This document shows positions 53,902 through 63,602 of a stretch of 64,000 bases of DNA, in pieces (position 1 is the first letter of the stretch; the number at the start of each line of letters is the position of its first letter). The stretch lies in contig CAIRDP010000067.1 in assembly GCA_903877385.1 (NCBI GenBank), forward strand, positions 124,001 through 188,000. Direction: 5' to 3'. The notes under the pieces are model-generated. The model was not told the DNA's origin and did not search any database. It saw only the letters and a list, made by a program, of their open reading frames with translations. The position numbers and the translations under genes are program-made. The DNA comes from an uncultured Bacteroidales bacterium. GTDB lineage: Bacteria; Bacteroidota; Bacteroidia; Bacteroidales; FEN-979.

Positions 53902-56900
53902 CGAAAAACACTATAAAAGAAAGCATCCGCAAAGTGATCATCCTCGGCTCAGGCGCCCTTAAAATAGGGGAAGCCGGCGAGTTCGACTATTCGGGATCCC
54001 AGGCCCTGAAAGCCCTGAAAGAGGAAGGCATTACCACTGTACTGGTCAACCCGAACATTGCCACCATACAAACCTCGGAAGAGATCGCTGATAAGGTGTA
54101 TTTCCTGCCCGTCACCCCCGAATTCGTAGAAAGGGTGATCGAAAAGGAGAAACCCGACGGCATACTCCTGGCATTTGGAGGTCAAACCGCACTGAACTGC
54201 GGGGTGAAGCTCTTCCAGGCCGGTGTGCTCGAAAAACATAAGGTCACTGTGCTCGGGACCCCGGTCCAGACCATCATCGACACCGAAGACCGCGAAAGGT
54301 TCGTGGGCCGGCTCATGGAGATCGGTGTTAAAACACCGGCCAGCTTTGCCGTGGATTCAAGCGGGGCGGCCCTTGAGGCGGCAGCCAAAATAGGCTTCCC
54401 CATAATAATCCGGGCAGCCTTTACCCTGGGCGGACAGGGCAGCGGTTTCTGTGGGAATGAAGAGGAACTGCAGATCGCAGCAGAGAAAGCTTTCTCTTAC
54501 TCCCCACAGATCCTCGTCGAAGAATCCCTCAAGGGCTGGAAGGAAATTGAATACGAAGTCGTTCGCGATCGTCATGATAACTGCATCACAGTTTGCAATA
54601 TGGAAAACTTCGACCCCCTGGGAATCCATACGGGCGAAAGCATAGTGGTGGCTCCCTCGCAAACCCTCACCAACGCCGAATACTACAAGCTAAGGGATCT
54701 TTCGATAAAAGTGATAAGGCATCTCGGCATCATAGGCGAATGCAATATACAGTATGCCCTCAACCCTGATTCGGAGGAATACCGGGTGATAGAGGTTAAT
54801 GCCCGCTTGTCGAGGTCATCGGCCCTGGCATCCAAGGCAACAGGCTATCCCCTGGCATTCATAGCAGCAAAACTGGCACTCGGTTACGGACTTCACGAAC
54901 TGAAAAACTCGGTGACCAAAGTCACTTCGGCTTTTTTTGAACCGGCCCTGGATTATATCGTTGTGAAGATCCCCCGCTGGGACCTTGGCAAGTTCAGCGG
55001 GGTGTCGAAACAGATAGGCTCAAGCATGAAAAGCGTGGGCGAGATCATGGCGATAGGCCGCACGTTTGAAGAAGCTATTCAGAAAGGACTGCGGATGATA
55101 GGGCAGGGGATGCACGGGTTTGTCGGCAACAAGGACCTCGAAGTCGAGGCCATAGAAACCGAACTCACCGAACCTACCGACATGAGGATCTTCGTGATAG
55201 CCCAGGCCCTGGAAGCGGGGTTCACAGTAGACCGCATATGGGAACTTACCCGGATCGACCGGTGGTTCCTGTACAAGCTTCAGAATATATTCCGCCTCAG
55301 CCACAGCCTTTCACAGGTCCAAAGCCTGGGGGAACTGCAGGATGAACTGCTGAAAGAAGCAAAGAGGATGGGATTTTCAGATTTCCAGATCGCCAGGCTG
55401 ATCCTCAAACACGATAAGACCGAGGTCGGCAGGGATATGCTCACGGTGAGGGAACACCGCATCGGCCGCGGTATCCTGCCCGTGGTGAAACAAATCGATA
55501 CGCTTGCCGCCGAATATCCCGCTGTGACCAATTACCTGTACATGACCTACGGAGGAACCGAAAACGACATTGATTATGCGGCCGACGCTTCTTCATTGCA
55601 GAGGGCCGTCATCGTATTGGGTTCAGGGGCATACCGCATTGGCAGCTCGGTCGAGTTCGACTGGTGCAGCGTGAATGCCCTCAGCACAGTTCAAAAGGCC
55701 GGCTACCGGTCGGTGATGATCAATTATAATCCCGAAACGGTAAGCACCGATTATGACCTTTGCGACAGGCTGTATTTTGACGAGCTTTCGTTTGAAAGGG
55801 TTATGGATATCATTGCCCTTGAAAACCCGGCCGGGGTGATCATTTCGATGGGAGGGCAGATCCCCAACAACCTTGCCCTGAGGCTGCATGCCCAGGGTGT
55901 GCCGGTGCTGGGGACCTCACCCATAGATATCGACAGGGCCGAGGACAGGCATAAATTCTCCTCGCTTCTCGATACCCTGGATATCGACCAGCCCCGCTGG
56001 CAGGAACTTACCAGCCTGGAAGATATTTATGAATTTGCCGAAAAAGTAGATTTCCCAGTCCTGGTGCGGCCTTCGTACGTGCTTTCGGGTGCTGCCATGA
56101 ACGTGGTTTCGAACATCAACGAGCTTGAATATTTCCTTAAACTGGCGGCCAAAGTCTCGAAGGAGCATCCCGTGGTGGTTTCGGAGTTCATACAGGAAGC
56201 CAAGGAAATCGAGATCGACGCTGTGGCCCGCAAAGGGGAGATCATAGTATACGCCATCTCGGAACATGTGGAATTCGCAGGCGTTCATTCGGGGGATGCT
56301 ACCATAGTGTTCCCTCCCCAGAAACTGTATATCGAAACCGTAAGAAGGATAAAGAGGATCAGCCGCGATATTGCAGGATCCCTTAATATCACCGGTCCGT
56401 TCAATATACAGTTCCTGGCCAAGAACAACGACATCAAGGTCATAGAATGCAATCTGCGAGCATCAAGGTCATTTCCCTTCGTGTCGAAGGTCCTGAAAAC
56501 AAACCTTATCGAGATAGGCACCCAGGTGATGCTCGGGCTCCCTTTTGAAAAACCCGATAAATCGCTGTTCGACCTGGATTACATCGGGGTAAAGGCTCCC
56601 CAGTTCTCGTTTTCAAGATTAAGCAAGGCCGATCCCGTGCTTGGAGTCGACATGGCTTCCACAGGCGAGGTGGGCTGCATAGGCGATACCTTTTATGAAG
56701 CCATATTAAAAGCCATGCTAAGCGTGGGCTACAGGATCCCGGGTAAAAACATCATGCTGTCAACCGGGCCTGCAAAAGCAAAGACCACCCTGCTGGAAGG
56801 CTGCCGCAAACTGGCCGAGCTTGGTTATAACCTGTATGCCACCCCGGGCACCGCCGAGTTCCTGAAATCCTTCGACATCTCGTCCACTGTACTTCACTGG

Positions 56901-57143
56901 CCCGACGAAGACCTGAAACCTAACATCGTGGATTACCTCAGGGAAAGAAAGATAGACCTGGTAATCAACATACCCAAGAATCTTTCACGCAGCGAGCTCA
57001 ACAACGATTACCTCATCCGCCGTACTTCGATAGATTTCAATATTCCCCTCATCACCAATGCCAACCTGGCCAATGCGTTTATCATGGCCTTCTGCCTTCT
57101 GAAGCCAGGTGATATCGAGATCAAAAGCTGGGACGAATATTAA
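53898..57143 (+). CDS. carB: Carbamoyl-phosphate synthase large subunit
   Basis: 1081 residues with the duplicated ATP-grasp architecture: N-half (about 1-400, carboxyphosphate synthesis) with EAGEFDYSGSQALKALKEEG, oligomerisation domain, second ATP-grasp (about 555-935; IGSSVEFDWCSVNA) and a C-terminal MGS-type allosteric domain (about 940-1075). Full length and intact. It overlaps carA by 4 bp (ATGA). Confidence 0.97.
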   Translation: MTKNTIKESIRKVIILGSGALKIGEAGEFDYSGSQALKALKEEGITTVLVNPNIATIQTSEEIADKVYFLPVTPEFVERVIEKEKPDGILLAFGGQTALNCGVKLFQAGVLEKHKVTVLGTPVQTIIDTEDRERFVGRLMEIGVKTPASFAVDSSGAALEAAAKIGFPIIIRAAFTLGGQGSGFCGNEEELQIAAEKAFSYSPQILVEESLKGWKEIEYEVVRDRHDNCITVCNMENFDPLGIHTGESIVVAPSQTLTNAEYYKLRDLSIKVIRHLGIIGECNIQYALNPDSEEYRVIEVNARLSRSSALASKATGYPLAFIAAKLALGYGLHELKNSVTKVTSAFFEPALDYIVVKIPRWDLGKFSGVSKQIGSSMKSVGEIMAIGRTFEEAIQKGLRMIGQGMHGFVGNKDLEVEAIETELTEPTDMRIFVIAQALEAGFTVDRIWELTRIDRWFLYKLQNIFRLSHSLSQVQSLGELQDELLKEAKRMGFSDFQIARLILKHDKTEVGRDMLTVREHRIGRGILPVVKQIDTLAAEYPAVTNYLYMTYGGTENDIDYAADASSLQRAVIVLGSGAYRIGSSVEFDWCSVNALSTVQKAGYRSVMINYNPETVSTDYDLCDRLYFDELSFERVMDIIALENPAGVIISMGGQIPNNLALRLHAQGVPVLGTSPIDIDRAEDRHKFSSLLDTLDIDQPRWQELTSLEDIYEFAEKVDFPVLVRPSYVLSGAAMNVVSNINELEYFLKLAAKVSKEHPVVVSEFIQEAKEIEIDAVARKGEIIVYAISEHVEFAGVHSGDATIVFPPQKLYIETVRRIKRISRDIAGSLNITGPFNIQFLAKNNDIKVIECNLRASRSFPFVSKVLKTNLIEIGTQVMLGLPFEKPDKSLFDLDYIGVKAPQFSFSRLSKADPVLGVDMASTGEVGCIGDTFYEAILKAMLSVGYRIPGKNIMLSTGPAKAKTTLLEGCRKLAELGYNLYATPGTAEFLKSFDISSTVLHWPDEDLKPNIVDYLRERKIDLVINIPKNLSRSELNNDYLIRRTSIDFNIPLITNANLANAFIMAFCLLKPGDIEIKSWDEY

Positions 57144-57146
57144 GAA

Positions 57147-57172
57147 TGTACCATGTACCATGTACCATGTAC
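57147..57172. repeat. Heptamer tandem repeat (TGTACCA)
   Basis: Three perfect copies of TGTACCA plus a partial fourth, in the 40 bp between the convergent carB and sulfatase genes. Confidence 0.8.
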
Positions 57173-57183
57173 AAATTACGGGT

Positions 57184-58668
57184 CTAGTTGTGAATGAAAT
57201 TCCACTCGTGCCGGGCCGTGGGGATCCTCTTTTTGGCATACTCTTTCATCTTCTCGATGATCTCGGGATGCTGCCCGGCCACATTGAACTTCTCGCCAGG
57301 ATCGAGCGAAAGATCATACAGTTCGGGCGATCTCATGGGGTCGGTGATCACATCTTTCCTGACTTCTTTCCACTTCCCCGCCCTGATCGCCTGGTTGCCG
57401 CCCGAGCTTGAAAACTCCCAGTAGAGGAATTCATGTACCTGCGGATTTTTTGCAGCGTTCAGCACCGGGGCAAAGGAGATGCCGTCGGTGTTCTGAGGTC
57501 CTTCAATATGCGCGAGCTGGGCAAGAGTAGGCATGATATCCCAGAAAGCATAGGGGGTTGAACAAAGCTGCCCTCCCCTGATCTTCCCCGGCCACCAGGC
57601 TATGAAAGGAACCCTTATGCCTCCTTCGTACAGGCTCCCCTTGCCGCCTCTGAGCGGGCCGTTGCTTTTAAAAAAGGCAGGATCGGCTCCCCCCAGGCTG
57701 AAGGTCGCCCCGTTATCGCTGGTAAAGATCACGCAGGTATTCGAATCGAGGTGGTTCTCTTCAAGTGCCTTCAGTATCTTCCCTGTCGCCTCATCCAGTG
57801 CACTGATCATGGCAGCGTAGGTGGCATGAGGGTACTGCGACGGAAGGTATCCCATCTGGCCCGTATAGGGCTTATCATCCATGAGGTTGCGGTATCCATA
57901 AAGGTAGCTGTCGGGAACCTGCAAAGCCAGGTGGGGCAGGGTGTAAGTCAGCAGTAAAAAAAATGCCGAATCCCTATGGGATTTGATATAATTCAGGGCT
58001 TCATCGGTGAACAGTTCATCGGCATAAGACGTGCCCTTGTATTCTTTATAACTGCCCGGGTTTTTGGGATCCCCGCTTAATTTCTGGTGAGGGCTGAATT
58101 CGGGGTTCCCTGTCAGCATCTTTTCATTGTTGTACCAGAGATAGGAGGGATAATGGTTATGGGCCTGACGCTGGCAGAGGTAGCCGAAGAAGAAATCAAA
58201 ACCCTGTTTACCGGGAACTCCTGTGGACCCCGGGCCTCCCAATCCCCATTTGCCGATACAGGCCGTTTTATAACCGCCTTGCCTGAGCATCAGTCCGAGG
58301 GTCAAGGTGTTAGGTTCAAGAGGGGCCTGACCCAAATACTCGTCCCATTGCCCGATCTCGAGGTTGTCGCGGATCTGTGAATGCCCGGTATGCAAACCTG
58401 TCATCAGGCAGCAGCGCGATGGGGCGCAAACCGTGCTGCCTGCATAAAAATCGGTGAACCTCATGCCCTGTTCAGCCATTTTATCAATATTGGGTGTGCG
58501 GATGAGCTTTTGCCCGTAACATCCCGTTTCACCATAACCAAGGTCATCGGCCAGGATGATGATGAAATTAGGCTTACTGTTTTCTTTCTTATGGGCCTGG
58601 CCGATGGCGTTCATACTTAAAGCCAGGCTAAGCAGGAATGAGGCAAGACCGGTCACTGAAGTTCGCAT
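57184..58668 (-). CDS. Arylsulfatase (S1 family) with formylglycine motif
   Basis: 494 residues with a signal peptide (1-24). The sulfatase signature CAPSR holds C81, which must be oxidised to formylglycine; metal ligands D41 and D42 (ILADDLGYG) and the FTSDNGA segment are present. It cleaves sulfate esters, probably from a sulfated polysaccharide. No sulfatase-maturing radical SAM gene is adjacent (the SPASM gene at 13655 is far away and not clearly anSME). Convergent to carB. Confidence 0.93.
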   Translation of the reverse strand: MRTSVTGLASFLLSLALSMNAIGQAHKKENSKPNFIIILADDLGYGETGCYGQKLIRTPNIDKMAEQGMRFTDFYAGSTVCAPSRCCLMTGLHTGHSQIRDNLEIGQWDEYLGQAPLEPNTLTLGLMLRQGGYKTACIGKWGLGGPGSTGVPGKQGFDFFFGYLCQRQAHNHYPSYLWYNNEKMLTGNPEFSPHQKLSGDPKNPGSYKEYKGTSYADELFTDEALNYIKSHRDSAFFLLLTYTLPHLALQVPDSYLYGYRNLMDDKPYTGQMGYLPSQYPHATYAAMISALDEATGKILKALEENHLDSNTCVIFTSDNGATFSLGGADPAFFKSNGPLRGGKGSLYEGGIRVPFIAWWPGKIRGGQLCSTPYAFWDIMPTLAQLAHIEGPQNTDGISFAPVLNAAKNPQVHEFLYWEFSSSGGNQAIRAGKWKEVRKDVITDPMRSPELYDLSLDPGEKFNVAGQHPEIIEKMKEYAKKRIPTARHEWNFIHN

Positions 58669-58703
58669 GGATTGGCCTGGGGTTTTGGGATTGCTAAAAT
58701 ACC

Positions 58704-58711
58704 TAATTTTG
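58704..58711 (+). promoter_or_regulatory. Promoter -7 element abutting a start codon (leaderless mRNA)
   Basis: TAATTTTG is an exact TAnnTTTG box ending 4 bp before the ATG at 58716, with a TTG 16 bp upstream. Transcription should begin at or within a few bases of the start codon. Confidence 0.55.
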
Positions 58712-58715
58712 CAGA

Positions 58716-59330
58716 ATGAAGATAAACCCGTTTGTTAAACTATCCCTCCCGGTTTTCCTGCTCCTTGCAGCCTCGTCCTGTGAAGTTTCAAAGCAAACCA
58801 AAACCGCCATAAACCTTGCCAGCTGCGAGTTTCGCCTGCTTTCGGCCGAAAATATCATGATTGCGGGGATCTCCGTCGATTCATATACCTCGGTGAAGGA
58901 CCTGGGAGTGGCCGATTTCGCTATATTCATGGGAGCGCTTGCACAACCCGAACTTCCCTTATCCCTTCTGCTGAAGATAGAGGTGAAGAATCCAAATGCC
59001 GCTCCTGCAGGCATCAACAGCCTGGAATATATCGTTTACATCGACGATATCCAGATGATACAGGGAGCCTATATGAAACCTATTACCGTGCCCCCTTCTT
59101 CATCTGTCATTATTCCCGTTCAGCTGGATATGGACCTGAAACAATCGCTGAAAGGGAAATCAATGGATGCCGTGCTTAATTTCGGCTTCAACCTTGCCGG
59201 GGTGAGCCACAGTCCTACGCGTTTCAAGCTGAAACTCAAGCCGGGGATACTGGTGAATGGTACAAGCCTGTCTTACCCGGGCTATATTACCGTGAAGACT
59301 GAATTTTCGAACGGAAGCATTTCGCAATAG
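58716..59330 (+). CDS. LEA type 2-like lipoprotein
   Basis: 204 residues. Lipoprotein signal ending AASSC (lipidated C22), then a single beta-sandwich of the LEA14/water-stress-and-hypersensitive-response (WHy) type: LLLKIEVKNPNAAPAGINSLEYIVYIDD, then a second strand set with VPPSSSVIIPVQLDM. Such proteins bind or stabilise other molecules at the envelope; the role is unknown. The gene next to it on the same strand starts 20 bp later. Confidence 0.8.
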   Translation: MKINPFVKLSLPVFLLLAASSCEVSKQTKTAINLASCEFRLLSAENIMIAGISVDSYTSVKDLGVADFAIFMGALAQPELPLSLLLKIEVKNPNAAPAGINSLEYIVYIDDIQMIQGAYMKPITVPPSSSVIIPVQLDMDLKQSLKGKSMDAVLNFGFNLAGVSHSPTRFKLKLKPGILVNGTSLSYPGYITVKTEFSNGSISQ

Positions 59331-59350
59331 TTCCTCTAAAATCACACATC

Positions 59351-61174
59351 ATGGCTAATGACAGGGTCTCTGAAAAGAAAATCTTTTTTTTACTCTTCAT
59401 TTTCATCTGGGTTTATCTATGGCTGAGAGCAATTTGCATCCCGTTTGCCCATGATGAGGTGGCTACATTTTTTTATTACGTCCAGCCAGGCAGATTCCTG
59501 CCCTTTAAAGCCCACATGGACGTCAATAATCATTTTCTCAATTCGGCCCTGAGCTGGGTCTCATACCGCATCTTCGGGTCCTCCCCGCTTTCGTTGCGCC
59601 TGCCCAACCTGCTGTTCGTACCCGTATTATTTTACTTCGTTTTTAAGACAGGCCAGGAGATCAGCAATAAGTTCCTGAGATGGGCTTTCATGCTGACGAT
59701 ATGCCTCTGCCAGAGTTTTATTGAATTTTTCGGGATTTCAAGAGGGTACGGGATTTCGATGGCCCTCTTGCTTGGAGGTTCATGGCAGCTGCTTGCCTAT
59801 GCAAGGACATTTCGCCTTCATAATGCGGCATCGGCGCTTCTATTGATCAACCTGGCCACCTTCGCGAACCTGCCTCTCATCAATACCTCGGTAATTTTCA
59901 TTGCAATTCTTTTCTTTTTACTTCTTACCCGGCGAAACCAGGCAAAGTTCACCCGGCTTAAGCTTTCGACCATCATTCTTTTCATTGGGATAATCCCCCT
60001 CATCTTTTTCACTTTCATCCTGCTTGAACTCCGCAAGAACGGCACCCTGTATGCTGGATCCCTCAAAGGCTTCTGGGAAGTCACCGTGAGCACGGTGATC
60101 AACCTGCTTGCCCCTTCATACCAGCATTTGCTCGCAATACTGGTAGTACTAATGGCTGTATTCTGCGTCCTGGTTTTCTTTTACCATCTTTTTAAAAACC
60201 CGACAGCAGCCTTCCTGGGTGAAAAAAGCAATATCTTCTTTTATCTTGTTGCGGGGAACATTCTCTGCTCGGTGGTCCTTGCCAGGTTTTTCAAGGTAAA
60301 TTACCCCGAAGACCGCATCGGTTTGTATTTTCTTCCTTTCCTTAGCGGGGCCTTCCTATTCCTGGCCGACAAATTCCTTGGCGGCCGGAATAAATATTTC
60401 GGTTTGGTACTTTCACTGCCGTTTCTCTTTTTTCCCTTGCAGTTTATACAGAGGTTCAACCTCGGCTATTTTACCTACTATGTTTCGGATAATATCCCCC
60501 AGCGGTTTTATGATAAGGTGTATGCCCATTACATACCGGGAAAGCTCCCCCCGACTGTAGGAGGCGAGAAAGGCAGGCATTTTTGCTGGACCTACCTGGA
60601 TTTCAGGAATGGAGGAAGGCTCACCCAGGTATTCTCTTCCGATTATCCCGGCTACCTCAGCGATTTTATCATTGCCGGTTTGAATTCAAACCCCGGCTGG
60701 AGAAATGTTTATGATTCCATCGATCATGATGAATACTCGGGCAGAGATCTCCTCATAAGAAAAAGACCGGTTAAGATGGTTCAGCTGTATGAGAAATCCG
60801 GTATTTCAAGCGGGGGCATCACCGGGGGGGATTTCTTCACTTTATACGAGACTAAGACCGACTCACTCATCAATTCTCCCCTTTGCCTCAGCCTGGACCT
60901 GCAGATCGAAAGCAAATCAAAACCTTTCACAACCTGGATAGCCGCGGTGGTTACCGGAAACAATGGTGAAAACATATATTATGAAAAGATTCCCCTCGAT
61001 TGGGTGCGTGAGAAGTGGAGCGGGGACAGTGGCCACCTGCTAAGCCTTATGCTCATCGGCAGGATCCCCCAAAATGCGGTCAAGCTTTCGGTCTATGTGT
61101 GGAACATGAATAAAGCTCCCTACAGCATTGAAAATGGAAAGCTTCGCTTGTCGCGCATCATCCCCGACTGGTAG
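59351..61174 (+). CDS. GT-C fold membrane glycosyltransferase-like protein
   Basis: 607 residues: about ten N-terminal transmembrane helices (1-390) and a soluble C-terminal part (about 395-607). The first outer loop carries D35-E36 (FAHDEVATFF), where PMT/ArnT-type (GT39/GT83) enzymes place the catalytic acidic residue that uses lipid-linked sugars. No specific donor can be named. The C-terminal extension is beta-like and has no recognised fold. Follows the LEA-like lipoprotein gene by 20 bp. Confidence 0.72.
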   Translation: MANDRVSEKKIFFLLFIFIWVYLWLRAICIPFAHDEVATFFYYVQPGRFLPFKAHMDVNNHFLNSALSWVSYRIFGSSPLSLRLPNLLFVPVLFYFVFKTGQEISNKFLRWAFMLTICLCQSFIEFFGISRGYGISMALLLGGSWQLLAYARTFRLHNAASALLLINLATFANLPLINTSVIFIAILFFLLLTRRNQAKFTRLKLSTIILFIGIIPLIFFTFILLELRKNGTLYAGSLKGFWEVTVSTVINLLAPSYQHLLAILVVLMAVFCVLVFFYHLFKNPTAAFLGEKSNIFFYLVAGNILCSVVLARFFKVNYPEDRIGLYFLPFLSGAFLFLADKFLGGRNKYFGLVLSLPFLFFPLQFIQRFNLGYFTYYVSDNIPQRFYDKVYAHYIPGKLPPTVGGEKGRHFCWTYLDFRNGGRLTQVFSSDYPGYLSDFIIAGLNSNPGWRNVYDSIDHDEYSGRDLLIRKRPVKMVQLYEKSGISSGGITGGDFFTLYETKTDSLINSPLCLSLDLQIESKSKPFTTWIAAVVTGNNGENIYYEKIPLDWVREKWSGDSGHLLSLMLIGRIPQNAVKLSVYVWNMNKAPYSIENGKLRLSRIIPDW

Positions 61175-61268
61175 TGGATTTCGGGGCTTTCATTGAGTTC
61201 CCCGGTTTAGTTTATAGGTACAGGCGTTTGGTTATCCCTGGGAAATGCTTACAGATAAACGAATTGGT

Positions 61269-62231
61269 TCAATTTGAATAAACGGCTTGACCGACAAGCA
61301 GGGAAACGACAATAAAATAGATAACCAGGAATGAACCAAATGCGATGAGGTCCGCTTTGCGGCTGTAAACAAAAGTTTTGCTGGTACTGCTATGAGTTTC
61401 TTTAAAGAAAATCGCTGAAAGCATTATGGCCAGAAAGATCATAAAGAAAGTAAGGATGTGTATGCTGTCGATAAGATCGAAAGTGGTCCGGTCGGGCACC
61501 CTCGAATCAAGTGTGAACTTGCTGGCAACCGCCGCCCAGAGTGCTCCGACTGCGATGGCGAACCGCGGACTGGTCTGCCTCACGTCGATCAGGAAACAGC
61601 ACATCCCGACCAAAAAAGCAATGATCACCCCTGAAAACATTTTGAAGAACAGCATCCATTGATGAGTCCTTTGGATGGTAATATCTATCTGGATGGCTGA
61701 ATAGGAACTGCCTCTTGTTAATGTCGGATCACCAAATGTGGTAGAATAATCATTAATGTGTGAAGATATTTCGAAATTTGTCATTCTCCATTCATTATTG
61801 TAAAAAGCGGGATCCATTGCGGAATTTTTCTTGTCGGGTAAGAAAATCAGCTTTCCGGTGTCCAAATTCGCTGATTCAAGGTGCATTGTGAGCAATTGCT
61901 TATCGAATGGAAAATTCCTGATATCCCAATCTTTCATGACTATATTTCTCCATTTTTGCGTGTTCCAGTTAAGTCCATTCTTTTTTTCCAAAGTAAATTG
62001 CAACAATTCTGTTTTTTGTGTCGACCTGAACTCTATGTCATCCTTAAAATTCAACGTACTGTCTTTATAAAGCAACCAAATCCAGAAATTTGAAGTGAAG
62101 CATTTTTCGCCAATATTTATATCATAGATCGAGTTGACAAACATCCCGATTTTACATGTGTCTGGCTGAGCGAAAGAGGCGATCGAGGCTATTAAAAGCA
62201 AGGCCGATAAAAATAATTTAAGTGCTTTCAT
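61269..62231 (-). CDS. Prokaryotic pentameric ligand-gated ion channel homologue
   Basis: 320 residues in the Cys-loop receptor architecture: signal peptide (1-21), a beta-sandwich extracellular domain (about 25-190) with the loop motif WDIRNFPFDKQLL (102-114; FPFD plus a conserved glutamine, lacking the two cysteines as in other bacterial members), and four transmembrane helices: M1 193-214, M2 about 222-238, M3 254-276, M4 294-316. The M3-M4 loop is short as in GLIC and ELIC. Ligand and ion selectivity cannot be read from sequence. The neighbours give no clue; it has its own 138 bp upstream region. Confidence 0.82.
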   Translation of the reverse strand: MKALKLFLSALLLIASIASFAQPDTCKIGMFVNSIYDINIGEKCFTSNFWIWLLYKDSTLNFKDDIEFRSTQKTELLQFTLEKKNGLNWNTQKWRNIVMKDWDIRNFPFDKQLLTMHLESANLDTGKLIFLPDKKNSAMDPAFYNNEWRMTNFEISSHINDYSTTFGDPTLTRGSSYSAIQIDITIQRTHQWMLFFKMFSGVIIAFLVGMCCFLIDVRQTSPRFAIAVGALWAAVASKFTLDSRVPDRTTFDLIDSIHILTFFMIFLAIMLSAIFFKETHSSTSKTFVYSRKADLIAFGSFLVIYFIVVSLLVGQAVYSN

Positions 62232-62369
62232 CTTTTGTTATTGGTCGTTATTGAGTATCATTTGGTTGTAAAAAGTTCCACCTTTTCGGCATAGAGATCA
62301 TTACTGCCTGAATAGAATACCCTTAATTCAATTCTCTCAGCCTGCTAATTTACTTCTATGCCTATTAGT

Positions 62370-63602
62370 TTATTCATACAATGACTTTTTTATCATCATG
62401 TCGAGGTAATCTTCTATTCCCTGGCCGAATCCTGTAAGTGAAAAAACGATTTTTCCCCCGGCATCCAGTAAACAGATCATCGGGTAACCCGAAACATGAT
62501 ATGCTTTAGGAATATTCTCATCTGAAAGCAGAATTTTATAAGCCACCCCCTTTTTAGCCAGGAAAGCCCTGAGTTCATCTTTCTTTTTATCCACAGGGTC
62601 TATCCCTATGACTACAAGTCCTTCATCTCTATATTTCTCATACAGTGCCTGTAATTTCGGCAAGGCTAACATACAGGGGTAACATGATTTATAGAAGAAA
62701 TCAAGCAGTACAGGTTTCCCTTTAAGGTCGCTTAGTTTGACAGTGTCATTGTTCAGCGAAACAAGGGTCCATAAGGGTGCAAGAGTTCCCTTTGATAGCG
62801 GAGGAGGTGCTTTAACCTCCTCAAAGGTCTTAAGTTTATAGTATGTTGGAATGGAATTCAGTGACAACTCCCTCTCGTTTTTTTGATTGTTGATATCCAC
62901 ATGATTAAGTTGGAACCTGAAAAATTGCTCGGTGGTGTCATTATTTATAAGGGCAATGGACAGGTCGGTATACTGAAGGGGGAGAAATGTATGTTTATCT
63001 ATCCAGTACTCATAATCCTGCCTGAGGGGGATGAAAAAAGCAGTGTTAAAGGTCCCGGGCTTTTGCCGGGCTATAATACGGTAACATTCAATGCCATTAA
63101 GCATGGCATCCCCGGCTTTTTGCACATCAAACTCATCCTTTATCAGCCCCTTCTCATTCATAAATGGGAAGCAGGTCTTGATGTAAAAAGGTTGATACAG
63201 GTTAAAACTATGGTTTTGTTTTATCGATTCAAGGTACTTACCCGATTTTGAAACACTGATGATTTCGGCAGTGCTGTCGGCAGGATTAGTGCTTATAAGG
63301 TCCTCGCCTGAATACATCACCTCGCCGAAATCTGTTTTTCCCCTCATCCTCTGATAGTGAAATGCCCAGCCGTAAATAGTGTCGGCAGGCATCTTTCTGA
63401 AATAGCATCTTTCTGAAATTACCATGGTATCGGTTTGCCCGATAAATTTCAGGTACTGGGTAAGCTCATAATTGCCGTTCCGGATCTTAAGGCATTCGGC
63501 CCTGGATTTTTGCAGGATTTCCAAGGCTACGGGAGTTTGAGCATACACACCGGGGCCCAGGACCAGGCAGAGCAGAAAGATTATAAGCTTATTCATACTC
63601 AT
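62370..63602 (-). CDS. Secreted TlpA-like thioredoxin-domain protein with LolA-like N-domain
   Basis: 410 residues: signal peptide (1-21), a large N-terminal domain (about 25-250) whose pattern (YELTQYLKFIGQTDTM, ECYRIIARQKPGT) resembles periplasmic LolA-like lipid-binding folds, and a C-terminal TlpA/ResA thioredoxin domain with active-site C307-Y-P-C310. Such two-domain proteins are common in Bacteroidota; the thioredoxin part probably reduces disulfides in the periplasm. Function otherwise unknown. Confidence 0.8.
   Translation of the reverse strand: MSMNKLIIFLLCLVLGPGVYAQTPVALEILQKSRAECLKIRNGNYELTQYLKFIGQTDTMVISERCYFRKMPADTIYGWAFHYQRMRGKTDFGEVMYSGEDLISTNPADSTAEIISVSKSGKYLESIKQNHSFNLYQPFYIKTCFPFMNEKGLIKDEFDVQKAGDAMLNGIECYRIIARQKPGTFNTAFFIPLRQDYEYWIDKHTFLPLQYTDLSIALINNDTTEQFFRFQLNHVDINNQKNERELSLNSIPTYYKLKTFEEVKAPPPLSKGTLAPLWTLVSLNNDTVKLSDLKGKPVLLDFFYKSCYPCMLALPKLQALYEKYRDEGLVVIGIDPVDKKKDELRAFLAKKGVAYKILLSDENIPKAYHVSGYPMICLLDAGGKIVFSLTGFGQGIEDYLDMMIKKSLYE

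Noticed and set aside
57147-57172. Heptamer array as a CRISPR
   Set aside because: The units are 7 bp, directly joined, with no spacers and no cas genes.
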